64,000 nt of DNA from Gordonia alkaliphila. GTDB taxonomy: Bacteria > Actinomycetota > Actinomycetes > Mycobacteriales > Mycobacteriaceae. The DNA lies in assembly GCF_023017165.1 (NCBI RefSeq), contig NZ_JALKBW010000001.1, positions 2,294,001-2,358,000 on the forward strand, written 5' to 3'. Of this stretch, positions 57,205 through 64,000 are shown in pieces. The translations under genes were made by a program, and so were the position numbers. How positions within the stretch are numbered: the stretch's first letter is position 1; each line of letters starts with the position of its first letter. Under the pieces are notes generated by a model, which was given only the letters and a program-made list of their open reading frames with translations, was not told the origin of the DNA and did no database searches.

Positions 57205-57648
57205 GTGTCTACCTACAGCCCGAAGGCCGGTGACATCACCCGCACGTGGCATGTCATCGACGCCAGCGATGTGGTGCTCGGCCGCCTCGCCGTGGAGGCA
57301 GCGACGCTGCTCCGTGGCAAGCACAAGCCGACGTACGCCCCCCATATGGATACCGGCGACTACGTCATCATCATCAACGCCGAAAAGGTCGCTATCAGCG
57401 GCAACAAGGCCACCGATAAGAAGATCTACCACCACTCGGGTCACCCGGGCGGCCTGAAGTCCCGCACCGTGGGTGAGGTCCTCGCGACCCGTCCGGATCG
57501 TCTGGTGGAGAAGGCCGTCAAGGGCATGATCCCGAAGAACAAGCTCGGCGATCAGATCGCCTCGAAGCTGAAGGTCTACGCAGGCCCGAACCATCCCCAC
57601 GCGGCGCAGCACCCCGCGCCCTTCGAGATCAAGCAGGTGGCCCAGTGA
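57205..57648 (+). CDS. rplM: Ribosomal protein L13
   Basis: A 147-residue L13 of the large subunit: '[50 protein letters not shown]' and '[38 protein letters not shown]' are conserved. GTG 57205 is chosen (GAGG eight bases upstream) and yields the mycobacterial length; an upstream in-frame codon at 57193 is rejected. The stop overlaps the rpsI GTG. This marks the return to M. tuberculosis order (Rv3443c). Confidence 0.96.
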   Translation: MSTYSPKAGDITRTWHVIDASDVVLGRLAVEAATLLRGKHKPTYAPHMDTGDYVIIINAEKVAISGNKATDKKIYHHSGHPGGLKSRTVGEVLATRPDRLVEKAVKGMIPKNKLGDQIASKLKVYAGPNHPHAAQHPAPFEIKQVAQ

Positions 57649-58163
57649 CCAACGAAGACGTGAACAACGAGGTCGAGGTCGTGGACGAGGAGATCGTCCT
57701 GGAAGACGGGACCTACACCACTGAGTCCGACGACGCCGAGGCCACCGAGGTCGTTTCGCGCGGCCCGGTCGTCTTCGACCGCGCCATCCAGACCGTCGGC
57801 CGCCGCAAGGAGGCCGTCGTGCGCGTGCGCGTGCTGCCCGGCAACGGCGAGTTCAAGCTGAACGGCCGCACCCTGGAGGAGTACTTCCCCAACAAGGTGC
57901 ACCAGCAGCTGGTCAAGTCGCCGCTGGTGGCCGTCGAGCGCCCCGATGTCTTCGACATCCAGGCCAACCTCGTCGGTGGCGGCCCCTCGGGCCAGGCCGG
58001 CGCCATGCGTCTGGCCATCGCCCGCGCTCTGATCGAGGTCAGCCCCGAGGATCGTCCGACCCTCAAGAAGGCCGGCTTCCTCACCCGTGACGCGCGTGCT
58101 GTCGAGCGCAAGAAGTACGGCCTGAAGAAGGCCCGTAAGGCTTCGCAGTACAGCAAGCGCTAA
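57645..58163 (+). CDS. rpsI: Ribosomal protein S9
   Basis: A 172-residue S9. An acidic N-terminal extension of about 43 residues, typical of actinobacteria, precedes the conserved '[29 protein letters not shown]' and '[21 protein letters not shown]', ending in the basic tail '[17 protein letters not shown]' that contacts P-site tRNA. It overlaps rplM by GTGA. glmM begins at the next base after its stop. Confidence 0.96.
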   Translation: MTNEDVNNEVEVVDEEIVLEDGTYTTESDDAEATEVVSRGPVVFDRAIQTVGRRKEAVVRVRVLPGNGEFKLNGRTLEEYFPNKVHQQLVKSPLVAVERPDVFDIQANLVGGGPSGQAGAMRLAIARALIEVSPEDRPTLKKAGFLTRDARAVERKKYGLKKARKASQYSKR

Positions 58164-59507
58164 ATGGCACGCCTTTTCGGCACCGACGGCGTCCGGGGCC
58201 GGGCCAACGATCAGCTCACTGCAGAGCTGGCGTTGGGCCTGGCCTCGGCCGCCGTTTGCGTTCTCGGTGCAGACGCTCTCGCCGCGCCCGGCTCGACCCG
58301 CCCCCGCGTGGTGGTCGGTCGTGACCCGCGAGCGTCCGGAGAATTCCTGGAAGCAGCCCTGTGCGCCGGCCTCGCCGCCGCAGGCGCCGACGCGATCCGG
58401 GTCGGCGTGGTGCCGACCCCCGCGGTCGCCTTCCTGACCGCCGAATACGCGGCGGACTTCGGCGTGATGATCTCCGCCTCCCACAATCCGATGCCCGACA
58501 ACGGCATCAAGTTCTTCGCCGCCGGCGGACACAAGCTCGGCGACGACGTCGAGGACGCCATCGAGGCCGCCATGTCGGCCCCGCAGCCGCGTCCCGTCGG
58601 CGCCGACGTCGGCCGTCTGGTCGACGCACCCGACGCCGTCGACCGGTACCTGGAACACCTCGTCGCGTCCGGCGGCAGCCACCTCGACGGCCTGACCCTG
58701 GTGGTCGACTGCGCGAACGGTGCGGCCTCGCAGGTCGGCCCGCGCGCCTACGAAGCGGCCGGCGCGCGCGTCATCGCGATCCACTCCGATCCCGACGGCC
58801 TCAACATCAACGACGACTGCGGTTCCACGCACCTGGGGAACCTGCAGCGCGCGGTGCTCGAACACGGCGCCGACCTGGGCCTGGCGCACGACGGCGACGC
58901 CGACCGCTGCCTGGCCGTGGACTCCACCGGCGCGGTGGTCGACGGCGACCAGATCATGGCGATCCTCGCGCTCGCGATGCACGAACGCGGCGCCCTCACC
59001 GACGACGTCCTCGTCGCCACCGTGATGAGCAACCTCGGTCTGCACCTGGCGATGAAGGAAGCCGGTATCGGCCTCCGGATCACCGGGGTGGGCGACCGGT
59101 ACGTCCTCGAAGAGCTGCGCGCCGGCGGCTACGCCCTCGGCGGCGAGCAGTCCGGCCACATCGTGATCCCCGGCTCCGGCACCACCGGCGACGGTGTGCT
59201 GACCGGCCTTCTGCTGGCTCGGCGCGTCGCGGAAACGGGTCGTCGTCTGGCCGACCTGGCGTCGGTCATGACGATCCTCCCGCAGGTGCTGATCAACGTG
59301 CCGGTGAGCGACAAGCACCAGGTCGCCGTCGACCGCACCGTCGAAGTGGCGGTGGCCGAGGCGGAACTCGAACTCGAAGGCAGCGGCCGGATTCTGCTGC
59401 GACCGTCGGGCACCGAGCAGTTGGTGCGCGTGATGGTGGAGGCCACCACGGCCGACGCCGCGCAGGCCATCGCCGAGCGCGTCGCCGCCGTCGTCGCCGC
59501 CGTCTGA
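58164..59507 (+). CDS. glmM: Phosphoglucosamine mutase
   Basis: GlmM converts glucosamine 6-phosphate to glucosamine 1-phosphate for UDP-GlcNAc synthesis. The 447-residue protein has the phosphoserine loop '[16 protein letters not shown]' (Ser106), the metal loop '[13 protein letters not shown]', the sugar-recognition 'GGEQSGHIV' and the phosphate-binding '[15 protein letters not shown]'. It begins with ATG at the base following the rpsI stop, so it is co-transcribed with the ribosomal protein genes. glmS, which makes its substrate, lies 2.1 kb downstream. Confidence 0.96.
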   Translation: MARLFGTDGVRGRANDQLTAELALGLASAAVCVLGADALAAPGSTRPRVVVGRDPRASGEFLEAALCAGLAAAGADAIRVGVVPTPAVAFLTAEYAADFGVMISASHNPMPDNGIKFFAAGGHKLGDDVEDAIEAAMSAPQPRPVGADVGRLVDAPDAVDRYLEHLVASGGSHLDGLTLVVDCANGAASQVGPRAYEAAGARVIAIHSDPDGLNINDDCGSTHLGNLQRAVLEHGADLGLAHDGDADRCLAVDSTGAVVDGDQIMAILALAMHERGALTDDVLVATVMSNLGLHLAMKEAGIGLRITGVGDRYVLEELRAGGYALGGEQSGHIVIPGSGTTGDGVLTGLLLARRVAETGRRLADLASVMTILPQVLINVPVSDKHQVAVDRTVEVAVAEAELELEGSGRILLRPSGTEQLVRVMVEATTADAAQAIAERVAAVVAAV

Positions 59508-59537
59508 GTTCGCTCACTTCCTCGTCGCCCCGCCGAC

Positions 59538-59617
59538 CGCGTGGCGAGTCGCGACCCTGTTCACGGGTCGCCGAAGGGGCTCCGCGAGCGACGCGTCAAC
59601 AGGGTCGCGACACGCGG
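59538..59617. repeat. Long inverted repeat after glmM
   Basis: CCGCGTG-(GCGAG)-TCGCGACCCTGTT ends at 59561 and is answered by AACAGGGTCGCGA-CACGCGG from 59598, giving a 20-bp stem with a five-base bulge and a 36-base loop. It may terminate the rplM-rpsI-glmM transcript or be a dispersed repeat. Confidence 0.55.
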
Positions 59618-59675
59618 GGAGGGGCGGATCGGCGTGTCGGGGAACCGGAACGACGGGGCGTGCGTCTAACCAGAC

Positions 59676-59966
59676 ATGACCGAAGATGTGCGGCTCGACG
59701 CCGCGGGCCTGGACCGACTCATCGCACGACAGCACGCTGTGGCGCAGACCCTGGCCGCGTGCGCGCAGCGGTTGGCGCTGCGGCCCGACTGGGCGCAGTC
59801 GCCCGCGCACCGGGAGGCCGCGGCCGCGCTGGACCAGCGGCTGGACCACATCGTCGAGCGCCTGACGGCGGCCAGTGCCGGGGCGGCCGGGCTCGCCGAA
59901 CGGATCGGCAGCCACGCTGCGGCGGTGGTGCAGGCGGATCGGGAGTCGGTCGGTGAACCCGATTGA
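59676..59966 (+). CDS. Small helical protein, possible WXG100/EspC-like partner
   Basis: A 96-residue all-helical protein ('LDAAGLDRLIARQHAVAQTLAACAQRL', then 'LDQRLDHIVERLTAASAGAAGLAERIGSH'). It has a helix-turn-helix hairpin length, with Trp in 'PDWAQSP' at the centre, as in WXG100 or EspC-like (DUF2580) proteins, but no exact W-x-G. It overlaps by 14 bases the next gene, which does have W-x-G. The position corresponds to Rv3440c in M. tuberculosis. Secretion by ESX-4 is possible but not shown by sequence. Confidence 0.6.
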   Translation: MTEDVRLDAAGLDRLIARQHAVAQTLAACAQRLALRPDWAQSPAHREAAAALDQRLDHIVERLTAASAGAAGLAERIGSHAAAVVQADRESVGEPD

Positions 59967-60528
59967 GCTGTTCCTGGAGTTGCTGCGCCAGTGGCGCGAC
60001 CGCGGCGCGGTGACCTTCGACGACGACGCCGTGCACGCCCCGCACGCCGCGGTCAGTGCCTTCGACCTGGACGCCTTCGGGCAGCTGGCCGACACCCTCC
60101 GTCGCCAGTCCGGCACCCTCCACGACGCCGTGAGCGCACTGACCGACGTCGGCGCCGAGGTGCCGCAGAGCTGGACCGGCTCGGCGGCCACGGCACTGCA
60201 GACGGCGGCGAGCCGACTGGCCGTCGACCTGGTGCCCACCGCGGAGGCGGTCGCGCGCCATGCCGCCTCGGCGACCGCGGCGCGGGACGTGCTGAGCGGA
60301 GTGCTCGACGACTACCGGACCACGATGTCCGCGGCGACCGATCCGCTGGCCGCCGGACTGGCCCTGCCGGAGGCGCGTGCCGAGCTGAACGCCCGCCTGG
60401 AACTGGCGGCGGAGGCGGGGCGCGCGGCGTCGGCGGCCGTGGACGACAGCATCGCCGTGCTGGGCGACGAATGGCGCTCGGCGTGGGACCTCTCTGGGGG
60501 CGAACTGGTGCTGGCGGGTGATCGGTGA
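59953..60528 (+). CDS. WXG100-like protein
   Basis: A 191-residue Ala-rich helical protein from GTG 59953. The region 'LRRQSGTLHDAVSALTDVGAEVPQSWTGSAATALQTAASRL' carries the motif W-T-G followed by S-A-A-T-A-L, matching W-x-G-x-A-A-x-x-F/L of WXG100 proteins, in the turn between two long helices. The protein is about twice the length of EsxA/B. It overlaps the upstream helical gene and the next GTG (GTGA), so a three-gene operon is likely. It is positionally related to Rv3439c. No Y-x-x-x-D/E secretion signal is obvious after the helices. Confidence 0.65.
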   Translation: MNPIELFLELLRQWRDRGAVTFDDDAVHAPHAAVSAFDLDAFGQLADTLRRQSGTLHDAVSALTDVGAEVPQSWTGSAATALQTAASRLAVDLVPTAEAVARHAASATAARDVLSGVLDDYRTTMSAATDPLAAGLALPEARAELNARLELAAEAGRAASAAVDDSIAVLGDEWRSAWDLSGGELVLAGDR

Positions 60529-60725
60529 GCACGCAGGCCCGATTGGAGGAGATCGGCGCCCGGGCGCGGGCCCAACTGGCCGCGGCCCGGGGCGCGTACC
60601 GTCGTTCCGCGCCGCCCGCGTCGCCCGCGCCGGTGGTCGTCGACGAACCCGAATCGCTACCGCGACTGATGGTGCCGGTGGAACTGGATAGGGTAGGACC
60701 GTGTTCGGGAAGAAGAAGGTCGTAG
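60525..60725 (+). CDS. Small protein, function unknown
   Basis: A 66-residue ORF starting at GTG 60525, overlapping the previous stop. It begins 'MSTQARLEEIGARARAQLAAARGAYRRS', a probable amphipathic helix, followed by a Pro/Val-rich tail. The C-terminus overlaps the start of the next gene (60701) by 25 bases and includes its -10 box (TAGGGT, 60689-60694). GC skew by codon position looks coding for the first 50 codons. It may be a third member of the WXG100-like operon. Confidence 0.45.
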   Translation: MSTQARLEEIGARARAQLAAARGAYRRSAPPASPAPVVVDEPESLPRLMVPVELDRVGPCSGRRRS

Positions 60726-61648
60726 CGCCCCCGCCGGACGAGCTGATGAAGCTCCTGGCTCGCCGCGGACCGCACAAGGTCAACCGCGGCGATCTGGGCA
60801 TCGTCGGACTGGCCGGCCAGGTCTTCGCACCCACCGAGGGCAAGGACCTGCCCGCCGTCGCCTTCGCGCACGGCTGGATGCGCAGCTCCAAGTCGTACCG
60901 CGACCTCCTTTTCCACCTCGCTTCCTGGGGCATCGTGGTGGCCGCACCCGATTCCGAGCGCGGTCCGCTGGCCTCCGACATCGAGCTCGCCACCGACCTG
61001 CGCGCGGCGCTGACGGTGTGCTCCGGCGTCCAGTTGGGCGCGCCCGGTCGGGTGTCGGTCAGCGCCGAGCGCCTCGGCCTGGTGGGCCACGGCTTCGGCG
61101 CGGCGGCGGCCGTGCGCGCTGCCGCCGATCGCACCCTGCTGGGGCGGCCGCCGATCCCGGTGCGCGCCCTGGTGCCGCTGTTCCCGGCGCCGACCGCCGC
61201 CGACCTGCGGGTCGACGCGGCGAAGGTCACCGCCCCCGCGTTGCTCGTGGCGGCCGACGATGCGCTCGATTCGATGACCGGCAACGCCGTGGAACTGACC
61301 GAACTTCTCGGCGGCGACGTGGTTTTGCGCACACTGGCCGGCGTGAGCGCCAACGACCTGCTGGAGAACCCGACCGTGAAGGGCTTCCTCGGCGTCAACG
61401 GTGCCGACCGCAAGGTGCACGCAGCGGTTCGGGCGCAGGTCACCGGCTACCTGCTGTACCGGCTGGCCGGCGAGGAACAGTACGCCGCGTTCGCCGACCC
61501 GGAGACCTCGATGGGGGCCGCGCAGGTCCTCGAGGAGAGCAAGGTCCGTCGTGCCGACGCCGATCACTTCGCCCAACTCCTGGGCAACCCCGCCTACAAG
61601 CCCGACGACGACGCCAGCAAGCGGAGGCTGCCCGCGCTCGGCAGGTAA
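60701..61648 (+). CDS. Alpha/beta hydrolase-fold protein lacking the nucleophile serine (Rv3438-like)
   Basis: A 315-residue protein from GTG 60701, six bases after a TAGGGT box. It resembles dienelactone hydrolase/chlorophyllase-type folds: 'PAVAFAHGWMRSSKSYRDLLFHLASWGIVVAAPDSERG' (oxyanion strand and first helix) and 'LGLVGHGFGAAAAVRAA'. The nucleophile elbow should be G-x-S-x-G but reads G-H-G-F-G (Gly131), so classical hydrolase activity is not expected. 'TAPALLVAADDALDSM' holds the acid position. It lies between the WXG100-like genes and glmS, as Rv3438 does. Confidence 0.72.
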   Translation: MFGKKKVVAPPPDELMKLLARRGPHKVNRGDLGIVGLAGQVFAPTEGKDLPAVAFAHGWMRSSKSYRDLLFHLASWGIVVAAPDSERGPLASDIELATDLRAALTVCSGVQLGAPGRVSVSAERLGLVGHGFGAAAAVRAAADRTLLGRPPIPVRALVPLFPAPTAADLRVDAAKVTAPALLVAADDALDSMTGNAVELTELLGGDVVLRTLAGVSANDLLENPTVKGFLGVNGADRKVHAAVRAQVTGYLLYRLAGEEQYAAFADPETSMGAAQVLEESKVRRADADHFAQLLGNPAYKPDDDASKRRLPALGR

Positions 61649-61651
61649 ACT
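61646..61651 (+). promoter_or_regulatory. -10 box of glmS (leaderless)
   Basis: TAAACT, which includes the stop codon of the preceding gene, ends eight bases before ATG 61660. No glmS ribozyme is possible in so short a leader. Confidence 0.5.
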
Positions 61652-61659
61652 CGCCCACC

Positions 61660-63522
61660 ATGTGCGGAATCGTCGGATATGTGGGGCAGCGTCAGGCACT
61701 GGACGTCGTGGTTGAGGCCCTGCGACGGATGGAATACCGAGGCTACGATTCTGCGGGCGTGGCCATCGTCGACGGCGCCGGACACCTCGCGGTGGAGAAG
61801 AAGGCCGGTCGCCTGGAGAACCTGGAGAAGCTGATCGCCGAGGTGGGCCCGGACCAGCTCGCCGGTGCCACCGGTATCGGCCACACCCGGTGGGCCACGC
61901 ACGGCAAGCCCACCGATCGCAACGCCCACCCGCACCGCAGCCTGGACGGCAAGTTCGCCGTGGTGCACAACGGGATCATCGAGAACTATGCGCCGCTGCG
62001 CGCCGAACTCGAGGACGTCGGCGTCGAATTCGAGTCGGACACCGACACCGAGACCGCCGTGCACCTGCTGCAGCGCGAATACGCCTCCGGCACGCACGCC
62101 GGCGACTTCGTGGCCAGCGCGTACGCCACCCTCCGACGCCTCGAAGGCGCTTTCACCGTCGTCTTCACCTCGGCCGACGACCCGGGCATCCTGGTGGCCG
62201 CCCGCCGGTCGACGCCGCTGGTGGTGGGCGTGGGCGACGGCGAGATGTTCCTCGCCTCGGACGTGACCGCGTTCATCGAGCACACCCGCAACGCCGTCGA
62301 ACTCGGCCAGGACGAGGTGGTGGTGATCACCGCCGACTCCTACGAGGTGACCGACTTCGACGGCCATCCGACCGGCGGCACCCCGTTCCACATCGACTGG
62401 GATCTGGCCGCCGCCGAGAAGGGCGGCTTCGACTACTTCATGCTCAAGGAGATCGCCGAGCAGCCCGAGGCGCTGGCGAACACGCTCCTGGGGCACCTGG
62501 AGAACGGACGGATCGTGCTCGACGAGCAGCGCCTGTCCGACCAGGACCTCCGCGACGTCGACAAGGTCTTCGTCGTGGCCTGCGGCACCGCCTACAACGC
62601 GGGCATGATCGCCAAATACGCCATCGAGCACTGGACCCGACTGCCCGTCGAGGTGGAGCTGGCCAGCGAGTTCCGCTACCGCGACCCGGTGCTCGACCGG
62701 TCGACGCTGGTGGTGGCGATCAGCCAGTCCGGCGAGACCGCCGACACCCTGGAAGCGGTGCGCCACGCCAAGGATCAGAAGGCCCGCGTGCTGGCCATCT
62801 GCAACACCAACGGCGCCCAGATCCCGCGCGAGTCCGACGCCGTGCTCTACACGCACGCCGGTCCCGAGATCGGCGTCGCGTCCACCAAGTGCTTCCTCGC
62901 CCAGATCGCCGCCTCCTACATGGTGGGACTGGCCTTGGCGCAGGCCGTCGGCACCAAATACCCCGACGAAGTGGTGCGCGAGTTCCGGGCGCTCGAGGAG
63001 ACCCCGGCCGCCGTCGAGAAGGTTCTCGAGCAGATGGAGCCGGTGCGCGAGCTGGCCCGCCAGTACGCCGCCAGCGACACCGTGCTGTTCCTGGGCCGCC
63101 ACGTCGGCTACCCGGTGGCCCTCGAGGGCGCGCTCAAGCTCAAGGAACTCGCCTACATCCACGCCGAGGGCTTCGCCGCCGGCGAGCTCAAGCACGGCCC
63201 GATCGCCCTCATCGAGGACGGTCTGCCGGTGATCGTCGTGATGCCCTCGCCGGAGGGGCGCGCCGTGCTGCACTCCAAGATGATCAGCAACGTCCGTGAG
63301 ATCCAGGCCCGCGGTGCTCGCACCATCATGATCGCCGAGCCGGGCGACGAGGCCTCCCGGGCCATCGCCGACCACTTCATTCCGATCCCGCACACCCCGA
63401 CCCTGCTGCAGCCGCTGGTGTCCACGGTGCCGCTGCAGGTGTTCGCGGCGACGGTGGCGCAGGAGCGCGGCTACGACGTCGACAAGCCGCGCAACCTCGC
63501 GAAGTCCGTCACGGTGGAGTAG
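61660..63522 (+). CDS. glmS: Glutamine-fructose-6-phosphate aminotransferase
   Basis: GlmS makes glucosamine 6-phosphate from fructose 6-phosphate and glutamine. The 620-residue protein starts 'MCGIVGYVGQRQALDVV' with the nucleophile Cys2 exposed after Met removal. The glutaminase domain includes 'TRWATHGKPTDRNAHPH' and 'VVHNGIIENYAPLR'. The two SIS domains hold 'VACGTAYNAGMIAKYAIE', 'ISQSGETADTLEAV' and 'HAEGFAAGELKHGPIALIE', and the C-terminus 'DVDKPRNLAKSVTVE' is the classical ending. nnr begins four bases after the stop. Confidence 0.96.
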   Translation: MCGIVGYVGQRQALDVVVEALRRMEYRGYDSAGVAIVDGAGHLAVEKKAGRLENLEKLIAEVGPDQLAGATGIGHTRWATHGKPTDRNAHPHRSLDGKFAVVHNGIIENYAPLRAELEDVGVEFESDTDTETAVHLLQREYASGTHAGDFVASAYATLRRLEGAFTVVFTSADDPGILVAARRSTPLVVGVGDGEMFLASDVTAFIEHTRNAVELGQDEVVVITADSYEVTDFDGHPTGGTPFHIDWDLAAAEKGGFDYFMLKEIAEQPEALANTLLGHLENGRIVLDEQRLSDQDLRDVDKVFVVACGTAYNAGMIAKYAIEHWTRLPVEVELASEFRYRDPVLDRSTLVVAISQSGETADTLEAVRHAKDQKARVLAICNTNGAQIPRESDAVLYTHAGPEIGVASTKCFLAQIAASYMVGLALAQAVGTKYPDEVVREFRALEETPAAVEKVLEQMEPVRELARQYAASDTVLFLGRHVGYPVALEGALKLKELAYIHAEGFAAGELKHGPIALIEDGLPVIVVMPSPEGRAVLHSKMISNVREIQARGARTIMIAEPGDEASRAIADHFIPIPHTPTLLQPLVSTVPLQVFAATVAQERGYDVDKPRNLAKSVTVE

Positions 63523-63526
63523 GGCC

Positions 63527-64000
63527 GTGCCGGTCTATTACTGCACCGCCGACGAGGTCCGGGCGGCCGAAGCGGCCACCGGTGATCTGCTGACCGGCGG
63601 CACCCTGATGGCGCGCGCCGCCCACGGCGTGGCGCAGGCGGTGCTGACCGAGCTGCGCGGCACCGGCGGCTGCTACGGCCGGTCGGTGGGTCTGGTGATC
63701 GGCGCGGGCAACAACGGCGGCGACGCCCTGTACGCCGGGGCCGAACTCCGACGCCGCGGCGTCGCGGTGACCGCGGTGCTGCTGGCGCCGGACCAGACGC
63801 ACGAGGGCGGACTGGCCGCGCTGCGTCGCGCGGGCGGCCGCATCGTCGCGAGCCTGCCCGCCGGGCTCGACGCGGTGGTCGACGGCGTGGTCGGCATCGG
63901 CGGACGCGGTCCGCTGCGGCCGGCCGCCACCGCGGTCTTCGCCGCCCTCGACCCGAGCACCACGGTGGTGGCCGTCGACCTGCCGTCCGGCGTGGACGCC
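63527..64000 (+). CDS. nnr: NAD(P)H-hydrate epimerase/dehydratase (N-terminal part, runs off the window)
   Basis: The first 158 residues from GTG 63527. 'YYCTADEVRAAEAATGDLL' and the YjeF N-domain loop 'GLVIGAGNNGGDALYAGAELRRRG' identify the epimerase domain, which repairs damaged NAD(P)H hydrates. 'DAVVDGVVGIGGRGPL' and 'VVAVDLPSGVDA' contain the catalytic Asp region. A C-terminal ADP-dependent dehydratase domain would be expected beyond the window, as in the bifunctional Rv3433c. Confidence 0.9.
   Translation, partial: MPVYYCTADEVRAAEAATGDLLTGGTLMARAAHGVAQAVLTELRGTGGCYGRSVGLVIGAGNNGGDALYAGAELRRRGVAVTAVLLAPDQTHEGGLAALRRAGGRIVASLPAGLDAVVDGVVGIGGRGPLRPAATAVFAALDPSTTVVAVDLPSGVDA

Noticed and set aside
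61600..61660. glmS ribozyme/riboswitch upstream of glmS.
   Set aside because: The predicted leader is at most a few bases long and no ribozyme fold is visible.

Overview
The window is about 64 kb of GC-rich (high-60s % by eye) actinobacterial chromosome. Mycothiol conjugate amidase, a short-chain Z-prenyl synthase, DesA2, PhoH2, an ESX-4 type VII secretion locus, a 'lipid droplet-associated' protein and many leaderless transcripts (TANNNT box, 6-8 nt, then ATG/GTG) place it in the Mycobacteriales. Gene order and base composition suggest Gordonia or a close relative; the genus is an inference. Positions 1-46 kb follow, with insertions, the order known from M. tuberculosis Rv1081c-Rv1111c. Positions 46.8-64 kb follow Rv3449-Rv3433c. 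A synteny break lies at about 46.3-46.8 kb.

Layout. 0.0-3.7 kb: DUF4307 protein, mca, a small membrane protein and a DUF255 thioredoxin-like protein. 3.7-5.0 kb: a DAHP synthase preceded by a leaderless leader peptide with a Tyr-Trp-Arg-Phe run and a terminator hairpin, a probable aromatic amino acid attenuator. 5.0-8.0 kb: a PepSY membrane protein with a His-rich loop, a membrane protein whose -10 box is the insertion site of a 161-bp MITE-like element, and a hemolysin III family protein. 8.0-15.3 kb: prenyl synthase, YbaK-type deacylase, Rossmann protein, coaA, DUF885, glyA (frameshifted) and desA2. 15.4-20.1 kb: phoAT-like ORF with phoH2, methyltransferase, L,D-transpeptidase-like protein, TMEM175-type channel and PIG-L deacetylase. 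21.1-30.7 kb: a complete selenocysteine island, with formate dehydrogenase (in-frame UGA plus SECIS hairpin), its Fe-S and membrane subunits, selD, tRNA-Sec, selA and selB. 30.7-36.2 kb: membrane protein, Uma2 family protein, fumC with a probable IdeR/DtxR iron box, an AbiEi-like gene bracketed by repeats, and a class I fumarase. 36.3-42.9 kb: TRIC channel, two-component system, ABC exporter, glpX, DUF4245 and a secreted protein. 43.0-46.6 kb: xseB, xseA, lipid droplet-associated gene (frameshifted), ispH (frameshifted) and a small membrane protein.

46.7-54.7 kb: ESX-4 core (mycP, eccD divergent from eccC and a type VII-associated protein). eccB and the EsxT/EsxU pair are missing. A truncated NrtR-like fragment abuts mycP, and an AT-richer 1.2-kb insert bounded by 18-bp direct repeats lies where esxU/esxT would be expected. 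The insert encodes a small secreted Trp/Tyr-rich peptide and a leaderless polytopic membrane protein. 55.9-64 kb: a small anchored protein, YceI, rplM-rpsI-glmM, a WXG100-like pair, an alpha/beta hydrolase-fold protein lacking the nucleophile serine, glmS and the start of nnr.

Working together: the Sec island makes and uses selenocysteine within 9.5 kb. The two fumarases (Fe-S class I and metal-free class II) flank an AbiEi-like gene, and the iron box at fumC suggests an iron-sparing switch. The two-component system probably controls the divergent ABC exporter. Several single-base frameshifts in genes expected to be essential (glyA, ispH) suggest local sequence errors, so broken genes here should be treated cautiously.
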